From Acidobacteriota bacterium (GTDB taxonomy: Bacteria > Acidobacteriota > Thermoanaerobaculia > Gp7-AA8): DNA of 64,000 nt. The translations under genes and the position numbers were made by a program. A model generated the notes under the pieces. It saw nothing but the letters and a program-made list of their open reading frames with translations. It searched no databases and was not told the DNA's origin. The stretch spans positions 62,001-126,000 of the forward strand of contig JAFATB010000002.1 of NCBI GenBank assembly GCA_019244185.1, in the 5' to 3' direction. Below, one piece after another: positions 54,178-61,853 of this stretch (within the stretch, counting starts at the first letter, position 1; each line of letters starts with the position of its first letter).

Positions 54178-54404
54178 TTACGTCGCGCACGCAGCCGCGC
54201 GAACACTTCCTCGGCCGGAACGGCGTCCGCTCGACCCTCTTTGTACGCGCGGTACCGCCGCTCCGCTTCTTGCGCCCAGAGCTGGTCATTCTCTTCTTCG
54301 GAGATCTCTTCGAGGCTGTCGAGCAGTTGGCTCGCGAGGTCCGCACGCGCCGCGATCGGGAGCTCCAGCGCTTCCGCAGCGATATCTTTCAGCGGCCTGC
54401 TCAT
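54174..54404 (-). CDS. Addiction-module antitoxin (TIGR02574/PF09720-like)
   Basis: 76 residues, mostly helical and acidic: AAEALELPIAARADLASQLLDSLEE and SEEENDQLWAQEAERRYRAYKEG, the recognisable putative addiction module component pattern. First gene of the pair, followed by the toxin through an ATGA overlap. Starts 18 nt after the lptFG stop on the same strand. Confidence 0.87.
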   Translation of the reverse strand: MSRPLKDIAAEALELPIAARADLASQLLDSLEEISEEENDQLWAQEAERRYRAYKEGRADAVPAEEVFARLRARRK

Positions 54405-54422
54405 GACGTCGATTGTAGCGGT

Positions 54423-56864
54423 TCAGGTCTCCACGTCGAGGAACAGATAGATCGCCGACAACGCGAACAGGATGTTCGCACTCCACGCGGACAGCAGCGG
54501 CGGCAGGTTGCCGACTTCGCCGAACTTCGTGAAGACGGCGTAGATCATCCAGTAGACGATGCCGACCACGAGCGCGATGCCGATGCCGTACAGCGCGCCG
54601 CGTTTGCCCATGCGGAACGCGAACGGCAGCGCGATCAGCGACATGACCAGGCTGATCACCGGCCACGAGGCCTTCGAGTACAGCTTCACCGACAGCTCGT
54701 CCGCGCCGTAGCCCGAGCTGCGCACGCTCTGGATGTAGCGCCGCAGCTGCGCGTACGTCATCTGATCCGGCGGCTTCACCTCGGTCGCGAAATCCTCCGG
54801 GCGCTCGGGATAGAACAGCGCCAGCGGCTGCGTGATCCGCGTGAACGTCGAGCGGCCATCGTCGCCGAACGAGCGCATCCAGCCGTCCTCGAACGCCCAC
54901 GCCTGGCCGTTCCACCGCGCGTGATTCGCGTAGACGCGCCGCGTCAGCCGGAACTCGGTCGGATGAAACTCGAAGACCTGTACCTGCGTCAGCTGCTTCG
55001 CGTTCTTGTCGTACGTGAGGAAGTTGATGAGGTATCGGCCCTTGCCGCGATACCAGAGCTTCTGTTGCGCGGCCGACGTCACCGGCGGCTTGCCTTGGAT
55101 CGTGCGCTTCAGTTCATCGACGCGCTGGTTCGAGTACGGAAGGATGAAGTCGAGGATGAAGTACGCGAGCACGCTGATGATCGCGGCGACGCAGACGATC
55201 GGCACCGCGATGCGATACAGCGACACACCGTTCGACTTGATGGCCGTGACCTCGTTGTTCTTCGACAGCACGCCGAACGTCACCAGCGTTGCCACCAGGA
55301 CCGAGATCGGCAGCGTCCAGTTCAGCACCTGGAAGATCTGGAAGCGGTAGTACGTGAGCAGCACGTCGAAGCCGATGTTGTTCTCGCGCACTTCCTTCGC
55401 GATCTCGGTGTAGTCGACGATGATGAACAGCGCGACCACCGAGATCAGCACCATCGCCAGGATCTTGAGGAACTCGCGCAGGATGTAGCGGTCGAGGATG
55501 TTCGGGAACGTGATGTCGAGCCGGTTGAGCACCGGCTCATCCTCGACCTGCGCGCCGCTCGAGACCGCGACGGCAGGCGAGCGCCGCGCGCGTTTCGCCG
55601 ACAACGCCCCGGCAATCCTCCGCACGATGCCGCCCTCGGGACGGCTGGAGAGCACATCGCGGTTCGCGCGGCTGAGCAGGTAGAACCCGAGAATCAGCAG
55701 CAGGACGTTCGCCGCCCACATCCCGACCGCCGGCGAGACTTTGCCCGTCGCGGCGAGATGCTCGCCGTTGTTGATCATCACGTAGTAGAAAAGGATGATC
55801 GCGATACTTAAAGAAAATCCTGAGCTTTTGCCGCCGCGGCGGTTCGTGATGCCGAGCGGCAGGCCGAGGATGCCGAAGGCGATGCAGGCGAACGGAATGG
55901 CGAACTTCTTGTGGATCTCGACGCGCGCGAGATTGCGCGTCATGCGGTCTTCTTCCTGCGTGCTGCGGCGGAGCTTCTGTTCCTCGTTGAGCAGCTCGCG
56001 CAGGTCCATCTCACGGAGAGAACGCGCGAGCTGATTGCCGGTGAACTCGGTGTTGATCGACGGCAGGCGGATGCGCTGCGAGGCGTTGCGGGTGAAGTCG
56101 TAGCGGTCGGGCCGGCGCGGATCCCAGATGTGCGTCTCCGCGCCCTGGAGGTTCATCCACACTTCCTTCGACGGCTTGAGGATGGAGAGATTGCCGGTCT
56201 GGGCGACGATGACACGCTGGCCGCCGCCGGTCTGCACGAGCGCGGACGAGTCGTCGTCGGTGTGCGGCGCCGTAATGTTGTTCGACATCTGCTGCGGCGT
56301 CGTGGCGTCGTGCGATTCGTCGGCGCGGTTGTCGGCGACGAACACACCTTTCCATTTGCCCGTCGCCGGATCCGTATCGTTCACGTAGATCATGAGGTTT
56401 TCGTACTGGTCGTAGAAGATCCGCGGCTGGATCGCTTTCTCGGCCGACGAGGTCATGAGCTCCGCGCGCAGCGCGACGAACTGCTGATTGCCTTTCGGCA
56501 TCACGAAATTGATGAGGTAGAGGCTCAGCAGGAAGACGAGCGTGCTGAAGAGAAAGACCGGGCGGTAGATCGTGCGCGTGGAGATGCCGAGCGCGCGCAT
56601 GGCCACGATCTCGGAGTCGGACGAGAGCCGGCCGATGGCGATGAGGATGCCGAAGAGCAGCGACATCGGCACGGTGAGCACGATGATGTGCGGCATCGAA
56701 TACAGGAGCAGCTTGCCGACGGCAGCGCCGGAGAGCGAGCGCCGGATGATCATGCCGGCCATGTCGAAGAGGCGCTGCATGAGGATGATGGAGGTGTAGA
56801 ACGCGAAGCCGAGAAGTGTCGGCCCGAGCATCTCCTTGAAGATGTAGCGCGTGAGGATCTTCAT
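54423..56864 (-). CDS. Fused LptF-LptG, LPS export ABC transporter permease
   Basis: 813 residues, the length of two permeases. The first half is LptF-like (MKILTRYIFKEMLGPTLLGF, SDSEIVAMRALGIS, LPLGITNRRGGKSSGFSL). The second half, from about residue 455, restarts as LptG (NILDRYILREFLKILAMVLI, KNNEVTAIKSNGVSLYRI, GALYGIGIALVVGIVYW). A charged linker of about 40 residues (RPEGGIVRRIAGALSAKRARR) joins them. The two half-permeases normally form the LptB2FG heterodimer that pulls LPS from the inner membrane; here one polypeptide supplies both. lptB is not in the window. Confidence 0.9.
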   Translation of the reverse strand: MKILTRYIFKEMLGPTLLGFAFYTSIILMQRLFDMAGMIIRRSLSGAAVGKLLLYSMPHIIVLTVPMSLLFGILIAIGRLSSDSEIVAMRALGISTRTIYRPVFLFSTLVFLLSLYLINFVMPKGNQQFVALRAELMTSSAEKAIQPRIFYDQYENLMIYVNDTDPATGKWKGVFVADNRADESHDATTPQQMSNNITAPHTDDDSSALVQTGGGQRVIVAQTGNLSILKPSKEVWMNLQGAETHIWDPRRPDRYDFTRNASQRIRLPSINTEFTGNQLARSLREMDLRELLNEEQKLRRSTQEEDRMTRNLARVEIHKKFAIPFACIAFGILGLPLGITNRRGGKSSGFSLSIAIILFYYVMINNGEHLAATGKVSPAVGMWAANVLLLILGFYLLSRANRDVLSSRPEGGIVRRIAGALSAKRARRSPAVAVSSGAQVEDEPVLNRLDITFPNILDRYILREFLKILAMVLISVVALFIIVDYTEIAKEVRENNIGFDVLLTYYRFQIFQVLNWTLPISVLVATLVTFGVLSKNNEVTAIKSNGVSLYRIAVPIVCVAAIISVLAYFILDFILPYSNQRVDELKRTIQGKPPVTSAAQQKLWYRGKGRYLINFLTYDKNAKQLTQVQVFEFHPTEFRLTRRVYANHARWNGQAWAFEDGWMRSFGDDGRSTFTRITQPLALFYPERPEDFATEVKPPDQMTYAQLRRYIQSVRSSGYGADELSVKLYSKASWPVISLVMSLIALPFAFRMGKRGALYGIGIALVVGIVYWMIYAVFTKFGEVGNLPPLLSAWSANILFALSAIYLFLDVET

Positions 56865-57317
56865 GTCGCGGCTGGATCATCGCGGGATTGGTGCCTGGTC
56901 GCAAGGGCTGCCGCGGTTTCCCACGGTTTCCGCAGAGTCTCGTAAGATGGATTATGTTAAATATCGTGAGGGGTGGCGGTGGGGCGGGCGGCGGCGGATG
57001 CGGCGCCCGCTCCTCCGATGACCGACGCCTTGCCGCTTGGAAGATGACTCGGCCCCGTGTCGCTGCGAGCGCCGGCACGCGTGCGCGCGTGCTGCGCGGC
57101 ACGGCGCCGACGTGAACATGACCGGCGGCGCGGCCGACGATCGCGCCAAGAACGGCGTCACACCGCACGATCGCCAGCACGTCCAGCGTCGCGGGTCTTG
57201 AGCTTCATCGGACTCGAGCGCATCCGCGCGTGCCATGCGCTCGCGTGCGTTCGCCGACGCGCCGCTCGCTCGCACACCGCCGCCCGTACGAGTCGCACAA
57301 CGTGCGCCTCGCGCACC
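56865..57317. other. 453-nt region without a convincing gene
   Basis: Between lptFG and the end of hom. Short open frames on both strands are Arg/Ala/Gly-rich and show no family features or ribosome-binding sites. It contains the probable lptFG promoter, a tandem CGGTTTCC pair at 56919-56936, an AT-rich patch near 56945-56965 (TTATGTTAAATATCG) and a G-rich run at 56970-57000. Confidence 0.5.
56876..56904 (-). promoter_or_regulatory. Probable promoter of lptFG
   Basis: Minus strand: TTGCGA (56904-56899), 17-nt spacer, GATGAT (56881-56876), then 11 nt to the ATG. Predicted leader of about 4 nt. Confidence 0.4.
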
Positions 57318-58268
57318 TCACGCCGCCGCGATCTCCAGCACATCCGCCAGCACGGCCGCGGCGGTCGGCATCGAGCCGGCGCCGCGGCCGCTGAGGCAGA
57401 TCTCGCCGACGGCGCGGCCGCGGATCACCACCGCGTTCTGTTCGTCGACAACGCGTGCGAGCGGATCGTTCGCTGGCAACGCGCGTGTCTCGACCGTCAG
57501 CTCGACGCCGCCATGCACCCGTGTTGCCTCGGCGACTTGGCGCAGTACGCGACCGTTTCTGCGCGCATGCTCGACGTCCGCCACCGTGATGCTCGCGATG
57601 CCATCGACGCGCGTACGCCGTGGCGGTGCGTCGAACGCAAGCTCGGCGAGAATGCGCAGCTTCTGCGCCGCGTCTTCGCCGCTGAGGTCGAGCGACGGAT
57701 CAGCTTCCGCAAACCCGCGCTCCTGCGCGCACGCGAGCGCCTCCGCCAAGGACAGTCCGGCTTCCATGCGCGTGAGCACGTAGTTCGACGTCCCGTTGAG
57801 GATGCCGCGGATCGACTCGATCGAATCGCCGGCGAGTCCGCGGCGCAATGCGCCGACGACGGGCACGCCGCCGCAGACGCTCGCCTCGAATCCGATCGCG
57901 ACGCCGCTGCGCGCCGCCGCCGCGAACAACTCGCCGCCTGCCGTCGCCAGCAGCGCCTTGTTCGCGGTCACGACATGCCGCCGGCGCGCGAGCGCGCGGC
58001 GCACGAACGCGGCGGCCGCGTGCACGCCGCCGACCGTTTCGACGACGACGTCGCAGGTGTCGTCGTCGATGACGTCCGTGGCCGCCGTCGTGAGGAGCGC
58101 GCGATCCGCGATCGCGCGCTCCTTGGCGGCGTCGCGCACGAGAATGCGCGTGATGGAAAGCTCGACGCCGTGACGCGCGCGAATCCGCGCGCCTTCGCGT
58201 TCGACGAGCTGCACGAAGCCGCCGCCGACGGTGCCGCAGCCGAGGAGACCGATGCGCACGCGTTTCAT
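57318..58268 (-). CDS. hom: Homoserine dehydrogenase
   Basis: Reduces aspartate semialdehyde to homoserine, precursor of Met and Thr. 316 residues: MKRVRIGLLGCGTVGGGFVQL Rossmann motif (in parts), VTANKALLATAGGELF, FEASVCGGVPVVGALRRGL, and the catalytic ILNGTSNYVLTRME with Lys/Asp in the helix after it. No C-terminal ACT domain, so no Thr feedback site of that type. ATG overlaps the stop of the trans-sulfuration gene, which makes a two-gene methionine operon. Confidence 0.93.
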   Translation of the reverse strand: MKRVRIGLLGCGTVGGGFVQLVEREGARIRARHGVELSITRILVRDAAKERAIADRALLTTAATDVIDDDTCDVVVETVGGVHAAAAFVRRALARRRHVVTANKALLATAGGELFAAAARSGVAIGFEASVCGGVPVVGALRRGLAGDSIESIRGILNGTSNYVLTRMEAGLSLAEALACAQERGFAEADPSLDLSGEDAAQKLRILAELAFDAPPRRTRVDGIASITVADVEHARRNGRVLRQVAEATRVHGGVELTVETRALPANDPLARVVDEQNAVVIRGRAVGEICLSGRGAGSMPTAAAVLADVLEIAAA

Positions 58269-59452
58269 GCGACTCGCTCCTCGCCCGCCGCCGCGTCGCG
58301 GCGTACCGTACGCGCGAACGCCTGCTCGAGATCGTCGATGAGATCGCGCACGTCTTCGAGTCCGACCGACAGTCGGATCAGACTGTCGCTGATGCCGACG
58401 TTTCGGCGCACCTCCGGCTCGACGGACGCGTGCGTCATCGTCGCCGGATGGCAGAAGAGACTCTTCACCGAGCCGAGGCTCTCGGCGAGCGTCCAGAGGT
58501 GCGGGCGGCGGGTGAAGGCGCGCGTTTCTTCGAGCGTGGTGTCGAGCTCGAACGACACGATCGCGCCGAAGCGCGCCATCTGGCGGCGCGCGATCGCGTG
58601 TCCCGGCTCGTCGACGAGGCCGGGATAGTAGACGCGTCGCACGAGATCGTGTGCGAGGAGCCAGCGCGCGACCAGCTCGGCGTTCGAGCAATGCCGCTCC
58701 ATCCGCAAGCCGAGCGTCTTGATGCCGCGCAAGACGAGAAAGCAATCCTGCGGACCGGGCACCGCGCCGATGGCGTTCTGCAGGAACTTCAGCTCGTCGT
58801 AGAGTCCCTGATCGTTCGTGACCACGGCGCCGCCGAGGACGTCGCTGTGGCCGTTGATGTACTTGGTCGTCGAGTGCAGGACGAGATCGGCGCCGAGCGC
58901 GAGCGGCTGTTGCAGCACCGGCGTGGCAAACGTGTTGTCAACAACAGTGGTAATTCGGTTGGCACGAGCGATGGCAGAACACTTGGCGATGTCGGTGACA
59001 TGCAGCAGCGGATTCGACGGCGTCTCCAGCCAGAGCAGCTTCGTCTCGGGGCGGATGGCGGCGTCGATGTTCGCCGGCGACGTCGTATCAACGAACGTGA
59101 ACTCGATGCCGAAGCGCGCGAAGACTTTGGTGAAGATGCGCCACGCACCGCCGTAGAGGTCGCGCGTCGAGATGACGTGGTCTCCCCTGCTCAGCAGCGA
59201 AAGCACGGTGTGGATCGCGGCCATGCCGCTCGCGAACGCGAGGCCGTGGCGCGCGCCTTCGAGCGCGGCGAGGTTCTCCTCGAGCGCGGCGCGCGTCGGG
59301 TGACCGGTGCGCGCGTAGCAGAAGCCGTTATTTACGCCGGGCTCGGTCTGGCGGAAGGTCGAGGTCTGATAGATCGGCGTGGTGACGGCGCCGGTCGACG
59401 GATCGTCCGCCTGGCCGGCGTGAATGGCACGGGTATCGAAGCGGTAGGACAT
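58265..59452 (-). CDS. Trans-sulfuration PLP enzyme (cystathionine gamma-synthase/beta-lyase or homoserine sulfhydrylase)
   Basis: 395 residues: RAIHAGQADDPSTGAVTTPI, ARTGHPTRAALEENLAALE, FASGMAAIHTVLSLLSRGD, the PLP Lys in LHSTTKYINGHSDVLGG and the C-terminal SLGSVKSLFCHPATMTHASV. These are common to MetB, MetC and MetY/Z; the adjacent hom gene favours a synthase forming cystathionine or homocysteine from activated homoserine. Start ATG 59452 has GGAGG 5 nt upstream. A leader with an upstream Met-rich reading frame precedes it. Confidence 0.9.
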   Translation of the reverse strand: MSYRFDTRAIHAGQADDPSTGAVTTPIYQTSTFRQTEPGVNNGFCYARTGHPTRAALEENLAALEGARHGLAFASGMAAIHTVLSLLSRGDHVISTRDLYGGAWRIFTKVFARFGIEFTFVDTTSPANIDAAIRPETKLLWLETPSNPLLHVTDIAKCSAIARANRITTVVDNTFATPVLQQPLALGADLVLHSTTKYINGHSDVLGGAVVTNDQGLYDELKFLQNAIGAVPGPQDCFLVLRGIKTLGLRMERHCSNAELVARWLLAHDLVRRVYYPGLVDEPGHAIARRQMARFGAIVSFELDTTLEETRAFTRRPHLWTLAESLGSVKSLFCHPATMTHASVEPEVRRNVGISDSLIRLSVGLEDVRDLIDDLEQAFARTVRRDAAAGEERVA

Positions 59453-59521
59453 TTGTTCCTCCGAACGCAAAGGTTCTGTGCGTGGCTGCGGGAGGGAAAG
59501 GCGCGGAGGGACCCGGGTCGG

Positions 59522-59540
59522 AAAACGCGGCTTACGCGTT
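59522..59540 (-). terminator. Terminator-like hairpin in the methionine operon leader
   Basis: Minus strand AACGCG, loop TAAGC, CGCGTT followed by TT: a 6-bp stem with a run of four T. The TAA in the loop is the stop codon of the upstream Met-rich peptide. Two CCCGGG segments (59545-59550 and about 59513-59518) flanking it are mutually complementary and could form an alternative structure. Confidence 0.45.
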
Positions 59541-59606
59541 CGCGCCCGGGCAACGCATCATCATTCGGCCCGAGAAGGTGAAGCTGTCGGTCGAACGGCG
59601 CGTCAT
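59532..59606 (-). CDS. Met/Cys-rich leader peptide (candidate methionine attenuator)
   Basis: 24 codons: begins MTRRSTDSFTF and ends SGRMMMRCPGANA, with Met codons at 15, 16 and 17 and Cys at 19. It starts about 4 nt after the predicted transcription start, so translation would begin on a near-leaderless mRNA. The stop codon lies in the loop of a terminator-like hairpin. The downstream genes make methionine precursors. This matches the layout of ribosome-mediated attenuation leaders: control codons for the pathway product, then a terminator. Translation and regulation are inferred. Confidence 0.6.
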   Translation of the reverse strand: MTRRSTDSFTFSGRMMMRCPGANA

Positions 59607-59617
59607 GTTGGCGCGGG

Positions 59618-59646
59618 AGAGTACGCGTGCGTCAGTCGCGTGTCAA
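59618..59646 (-). promoter_or_regulatory. Consensus sigma-70 promoter of the methionine operon
   Basis: TTGACA (59646-59641), 17-nt spacer, TACTCT (59623-59618) on the minus strand. The -35 box contains the TGA stop of parB. Start of transcription near 59610, leaving a leader of about 158 nt before the trans-sulfuration gene. Confidence 0.75.
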
Positions 59647-60476
59647 GCGTCCGCTTCGAGCCGCTTGAGCAGCTCGCGCACGGCTTCGATCACTTCCGTC
59701 TTCTCGACGTTCGGCTTCTTGAACGCGAGATTGAGCGTGAACGGGAGCGATTTGTCCTTCAGCGCGAAGACGTAGTTCTTCGGACGCCCGGCTTTTTTCG
59801 GCTCCGGTTTCGCGGCCGTCTGCTTGCGCAGATCGTCGCGCGACAACTCCCCTGCCGCGAACGCGCGCACGACCTGCTCCATCGCTTCCTCGGAACCGGC
59901 GCGCGCGACCTGCACGAGGATGCTCTTGTTCGAGATGCCCGCCTCGCGGCACATCGCGCGGATGCGATCGGGAATGTCGTTGATGAGCAGCGTCTCGGTG
60001 ACCGTCGTGCGCGACTTGCCGATGACCTGCGAGATCTTCTCGTGCGTGTAGTCGAACTTCTGCTGCAGGATGGCGAGGCCTTCCGCTTCTTCGAACGGCG
60101 TCAGGTCCTTGCGCTGGATGTTCTCGATGAGCGCGATCTCGAGCTGCTCGCGATCGTCGACGTCGAGCTCGATGGCCGGAATCTCGTCGAGGCCCGCGAG
60201 CGTGGCGGCGCGGTAGCGGCGTTCGCCGGAGATGATCTGGTAGCGGTTCGGACCGATGAGGCGGACGAGGATCGGCTCGAGCACGCCTTTCTCGCGGACG
60301 CTCGCCGCGAGCTCTTCGATATTGCCGAGCTGCGTGCGCGGCTGTTCCGCGTTCGGCTCGATGAACTGCAGCGGCAGCATGGAGCCGATGTGGCGGCCGG
60401 AGCGGCGCGTGAGCTCCTCGACGTAATGCGAATCGTGGCGCATGACCGAGCGCTCGGGGAGTCCTCGTTTAGCCAT
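59643..60476 (-). CDS. parB: Chromosome partitioning protein ParB
   Basis: CTP-dependent parS-binding clamp of chromosome segregation. 277 residues: VREKGVLEPILVRL, the CTPase motif region SGERRYRAATLAG, ALIENIQRKDLTPFEEAEGL, helix-turn-helix YTHEKISQVIGKSRTTV. The C-terminus (FTLNLAFKKPNVEKTEVIEAV) differs from the classical Leu-zipper type, and the N-terminus (RSVMRHDSHYVEELTRRSG) is diverged, so it may be a variant or accessory ParB. parA lies upstream with a hairpin element in between. Confidence 0.88.
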   Translation of the reverse strand: MAKRGLPERSVMRHDSHYVEELTRRSGRHIGSMLPLQFIEPNAEQPRTQLGNIEELAASVREKGVLEPILVRLIGPNRYQIISGERRYRAATLAGLDEIPAIELDVDDREQLEIALIENIQRKDLTPFEEAEGLAILQQKFDYTHEKISQVIGKSRTTVTETLLINDIPDRIRAMCREAGISNKSILVQVARAGSEEAMEQVVRAFAAGELSRDDLRKQTAAKPEPKKAGRPKNYVFALKDKSLPFTLNLAFKKPNVEKTEVIEAVRELLKRLEADA

Positions 60477-60493
60477 GGAAAACGCTCCGCGTT

Positions 60494-60565
60494 GAACGAT
60501 GAACGGTGAACGATGAACGATGCGATCGCTGAACGTCAGCGTTCGTCGTTCCGCGTTCATCGTTC
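60494..60565 (-). repeat. Heptamer-built inverted repeat between parA and parB (element 3)
   Basis: Left arm of four heptamers GAACGAT, GAACGGT, GAACGAT, GAACGAT (60494-60521), then the palindrome GCGATCGC and a small GCTGA/TCAGC hairpin, then right arm GTTCGTC, GTTCCGC, GTTCATC, GTTC (60541-60565). It pairs imperfectly. Same heptamer family as 21735 and 46804. Confidence 0.7.
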
Positions 60566-60583
60566 GTGCTACGCAACAAAGGC

Positions 60584-61336
60584 CTAAACACGCGACAGCA
60601 ACTCCTCCGACAGCGAGTAGTACTCCATCGCGCCGCTCGATTTCGGCGCGAAGGTGAAGATCGATTCCTTGTACGCGGGACTCTCTTCGAGCCGGATCGA
60701 CTTCGTGATCACGGTGTTGAAGAGGCGGTCGCCGAAGACGTGGCCGATCTGATCGTGGATGTCTTTCGCGAGCGTCGTGCGCTTGTCGTGCATGGTGATG
60801 ACGACGCCGGCGAGTTGCAGATTCGGATTCGGCCGCGCCTTGATCTTCTCGATCGTCTCGAGCAGATCGTCGGTGCCTTCGAGCGCGAAATACGACGACT
60901 GGATCGGCACGAGGACGTGCGTCGACGCGACCAGCGCGTTGACGGTGATCATGCCGAGGGTGGGCGGCGTGTCGATGAAGATGTAGTCGTACTCGTTGAC
61001 GGTGTTCTTGAGACGGTCCTTCAGGCGGAACGGACCGTCGAGATCGCCGATCAGTTTCGACTCGAGCTTCGCGAGCGCGATGCGCGACGGCGCGAGAAAC
61101 AGGTTCGGAACGGGCGTCTCGATGATGACGTCGGGAAAGTCGAGCTCCTCGCTCACGAGCACGTCGTACATCGACTTCGTGACCGAGCGCGCGTCGACGT
61201 AGCTCATCGTCGAGTTGGCCTGCGGATCGAGGTCGATGAGGAGCGTTCGACCCTTGTTGGCACACGCCGCGGCGAGGTTGATCGTGGTGGTCGTCTTGCC
61301 GACGCCGCCTTTTTGGTTGGCAACGGTGATGATCAT
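60584..61336 (-). CDS. parA: Chromosome partitioning ATPase ParA
   Basis: 250 residues, deviant Walker A NQKGGVGKTTTTINL near the N-terminus, Walker B region DYIFIDTPPTLGMITVNAL, LIDLDPQANSTM. It forms ATP-dependent dimers on DNA that move ParB-parS complexes. It lies upstream of parB, separated by a 107-nt gap with the heptamer element, so the pair may not be tightly coupled. No gidA/gidB nearby, so this is not the standard oriC neighbourhood. Confidence 0.95.
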   Translation of the reverse strand: MIITVANQKGGVGKTTTTINLAAACANKGRTLLIDLDPQANSTMSYVDARSVTKSMYDVLVSEELDFPDVIIETPVPNLFLAPSRIALAKLESKLIGDLDGPFRLKDRLKNTVNEYDYIFIDTPPTLGMITVNALVASTHVLVPIQSSYFALEGTDDLLETIEKIKARPNPNLQLAGVVITMHDKRTTLAKDIHDQIGHVFGDRLFNTVITKSIRLEESPAYKESIFTFAPKSSGAMEYYSLSEELLSRV

Positions 61337-61349
61337 TGAACCGAAGGCG

Positions 61350-61355
61350 ATTTTA
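61350..61355 (-). promoter_or_regulatory. Extended -10 element of parA
   Basis: Minus strand TGCTAAAAT (TAAAAT at 61355-61350), 13 nt before the parA ATG. No standard -35 hexamer. It lies in the 28-nt gap after the BFN-domain gene. Confidence 0.45.
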
Positions 61356-61364
61356 GCAGCAGCG

Positions 61365-61853
61365 CTACATCTTGTACTTGCCGAGATCGTCCGGCTCGAG
61401 CGAGTCGAACCACTTCTTCATCTTCTCGCTCTGATCGTCGGAATCGGGGCTGATCGTCTGCGCCTGTTCGAGCACGGACTGCGCGACGTAGATCGGGGCC
61501 TCGACGCGCAGCGCGAGCGCGATGGCGTCGCTCGGACGCGCGTCGACTTCGAGCGTGCGGTCGCCGGTGATGATGCGGATCTGCGCGAAGAACGTCGAGT
61601 CGCGGAGGTCGTTGATGACGATGCGCGTCACGCGCGCGTCGAGCTGCGCGATCGTGTCGCGCAGGAGGTCGTGCGTCATCGGCCGCGGCGTGGCGATGTT
61701 CTCGAGCTGCAGCGCGATCGCGTTCGCCTCGAAGATGCCGACCCAGATCGGGAGAAAGAAACGGTCTTCCTCATCCTTGAGCACCACGATCGGCGAGTTC
61801 GAGACCGGATCGAGCATCAACCCCTTGATCGACATCGGAACGAGCTCGGTCAT
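61365..61853 (-). CDS. Bifunctional nuclease domain protein (BFN/DUF151)
   Basis: 162 residues: PMSIKGLMLDPVSNSPIVVL, FFLPIWVGIFEANAIALQLE, RPMTHDLLRDTIAQLDA and VDARPSDAIALALRVEAPIYV, the diagnostic DUF151 pattern. Members have been reported with DNase/RNase activity, function in the cell uncertain. The ATG overlaps the miaB stop (ATGA). Confidence 0.92.
   Translation of the reverse strand: MTELVPMSIKGLMLDPVSNSPIVVLKDEEDRFFLPIWVGIFEANAIALQLENIATPRPMTHDLLRDTIAQLDARVTRIVINDLRDSTFFAQIRIITGDRTLEVDARPSDAIALALRVEAPIYVAQSVLEQAQTISPDSDDQSEKMKKWFDSLEPDDLGKYKM

Noticed and set aside
56888..57115. Plus-strand open frame starting MVPGRKGCRGF
   Set aside because: Low-complexity Gly/Arg composition, no ribosome-binding site, and it runs over the probable lptFG promoter.
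59453..59610. SAM riboswitch in the methionine operon leader
   Set aside because: I could not find the conserved SAM-I core (such as GATGAAACC...GGCAACC order) or a SAM-II core; the Met-rich peptide fits better. A covariance search would be needed to exclude rarer classes.
60476..61336. Chromosome replication origin next to parA-parB
   Set aside because: No dnaA, gidA, rnpA or rpmH genes and no DnaA-box cluster seen; parAB alone is not sufficient.
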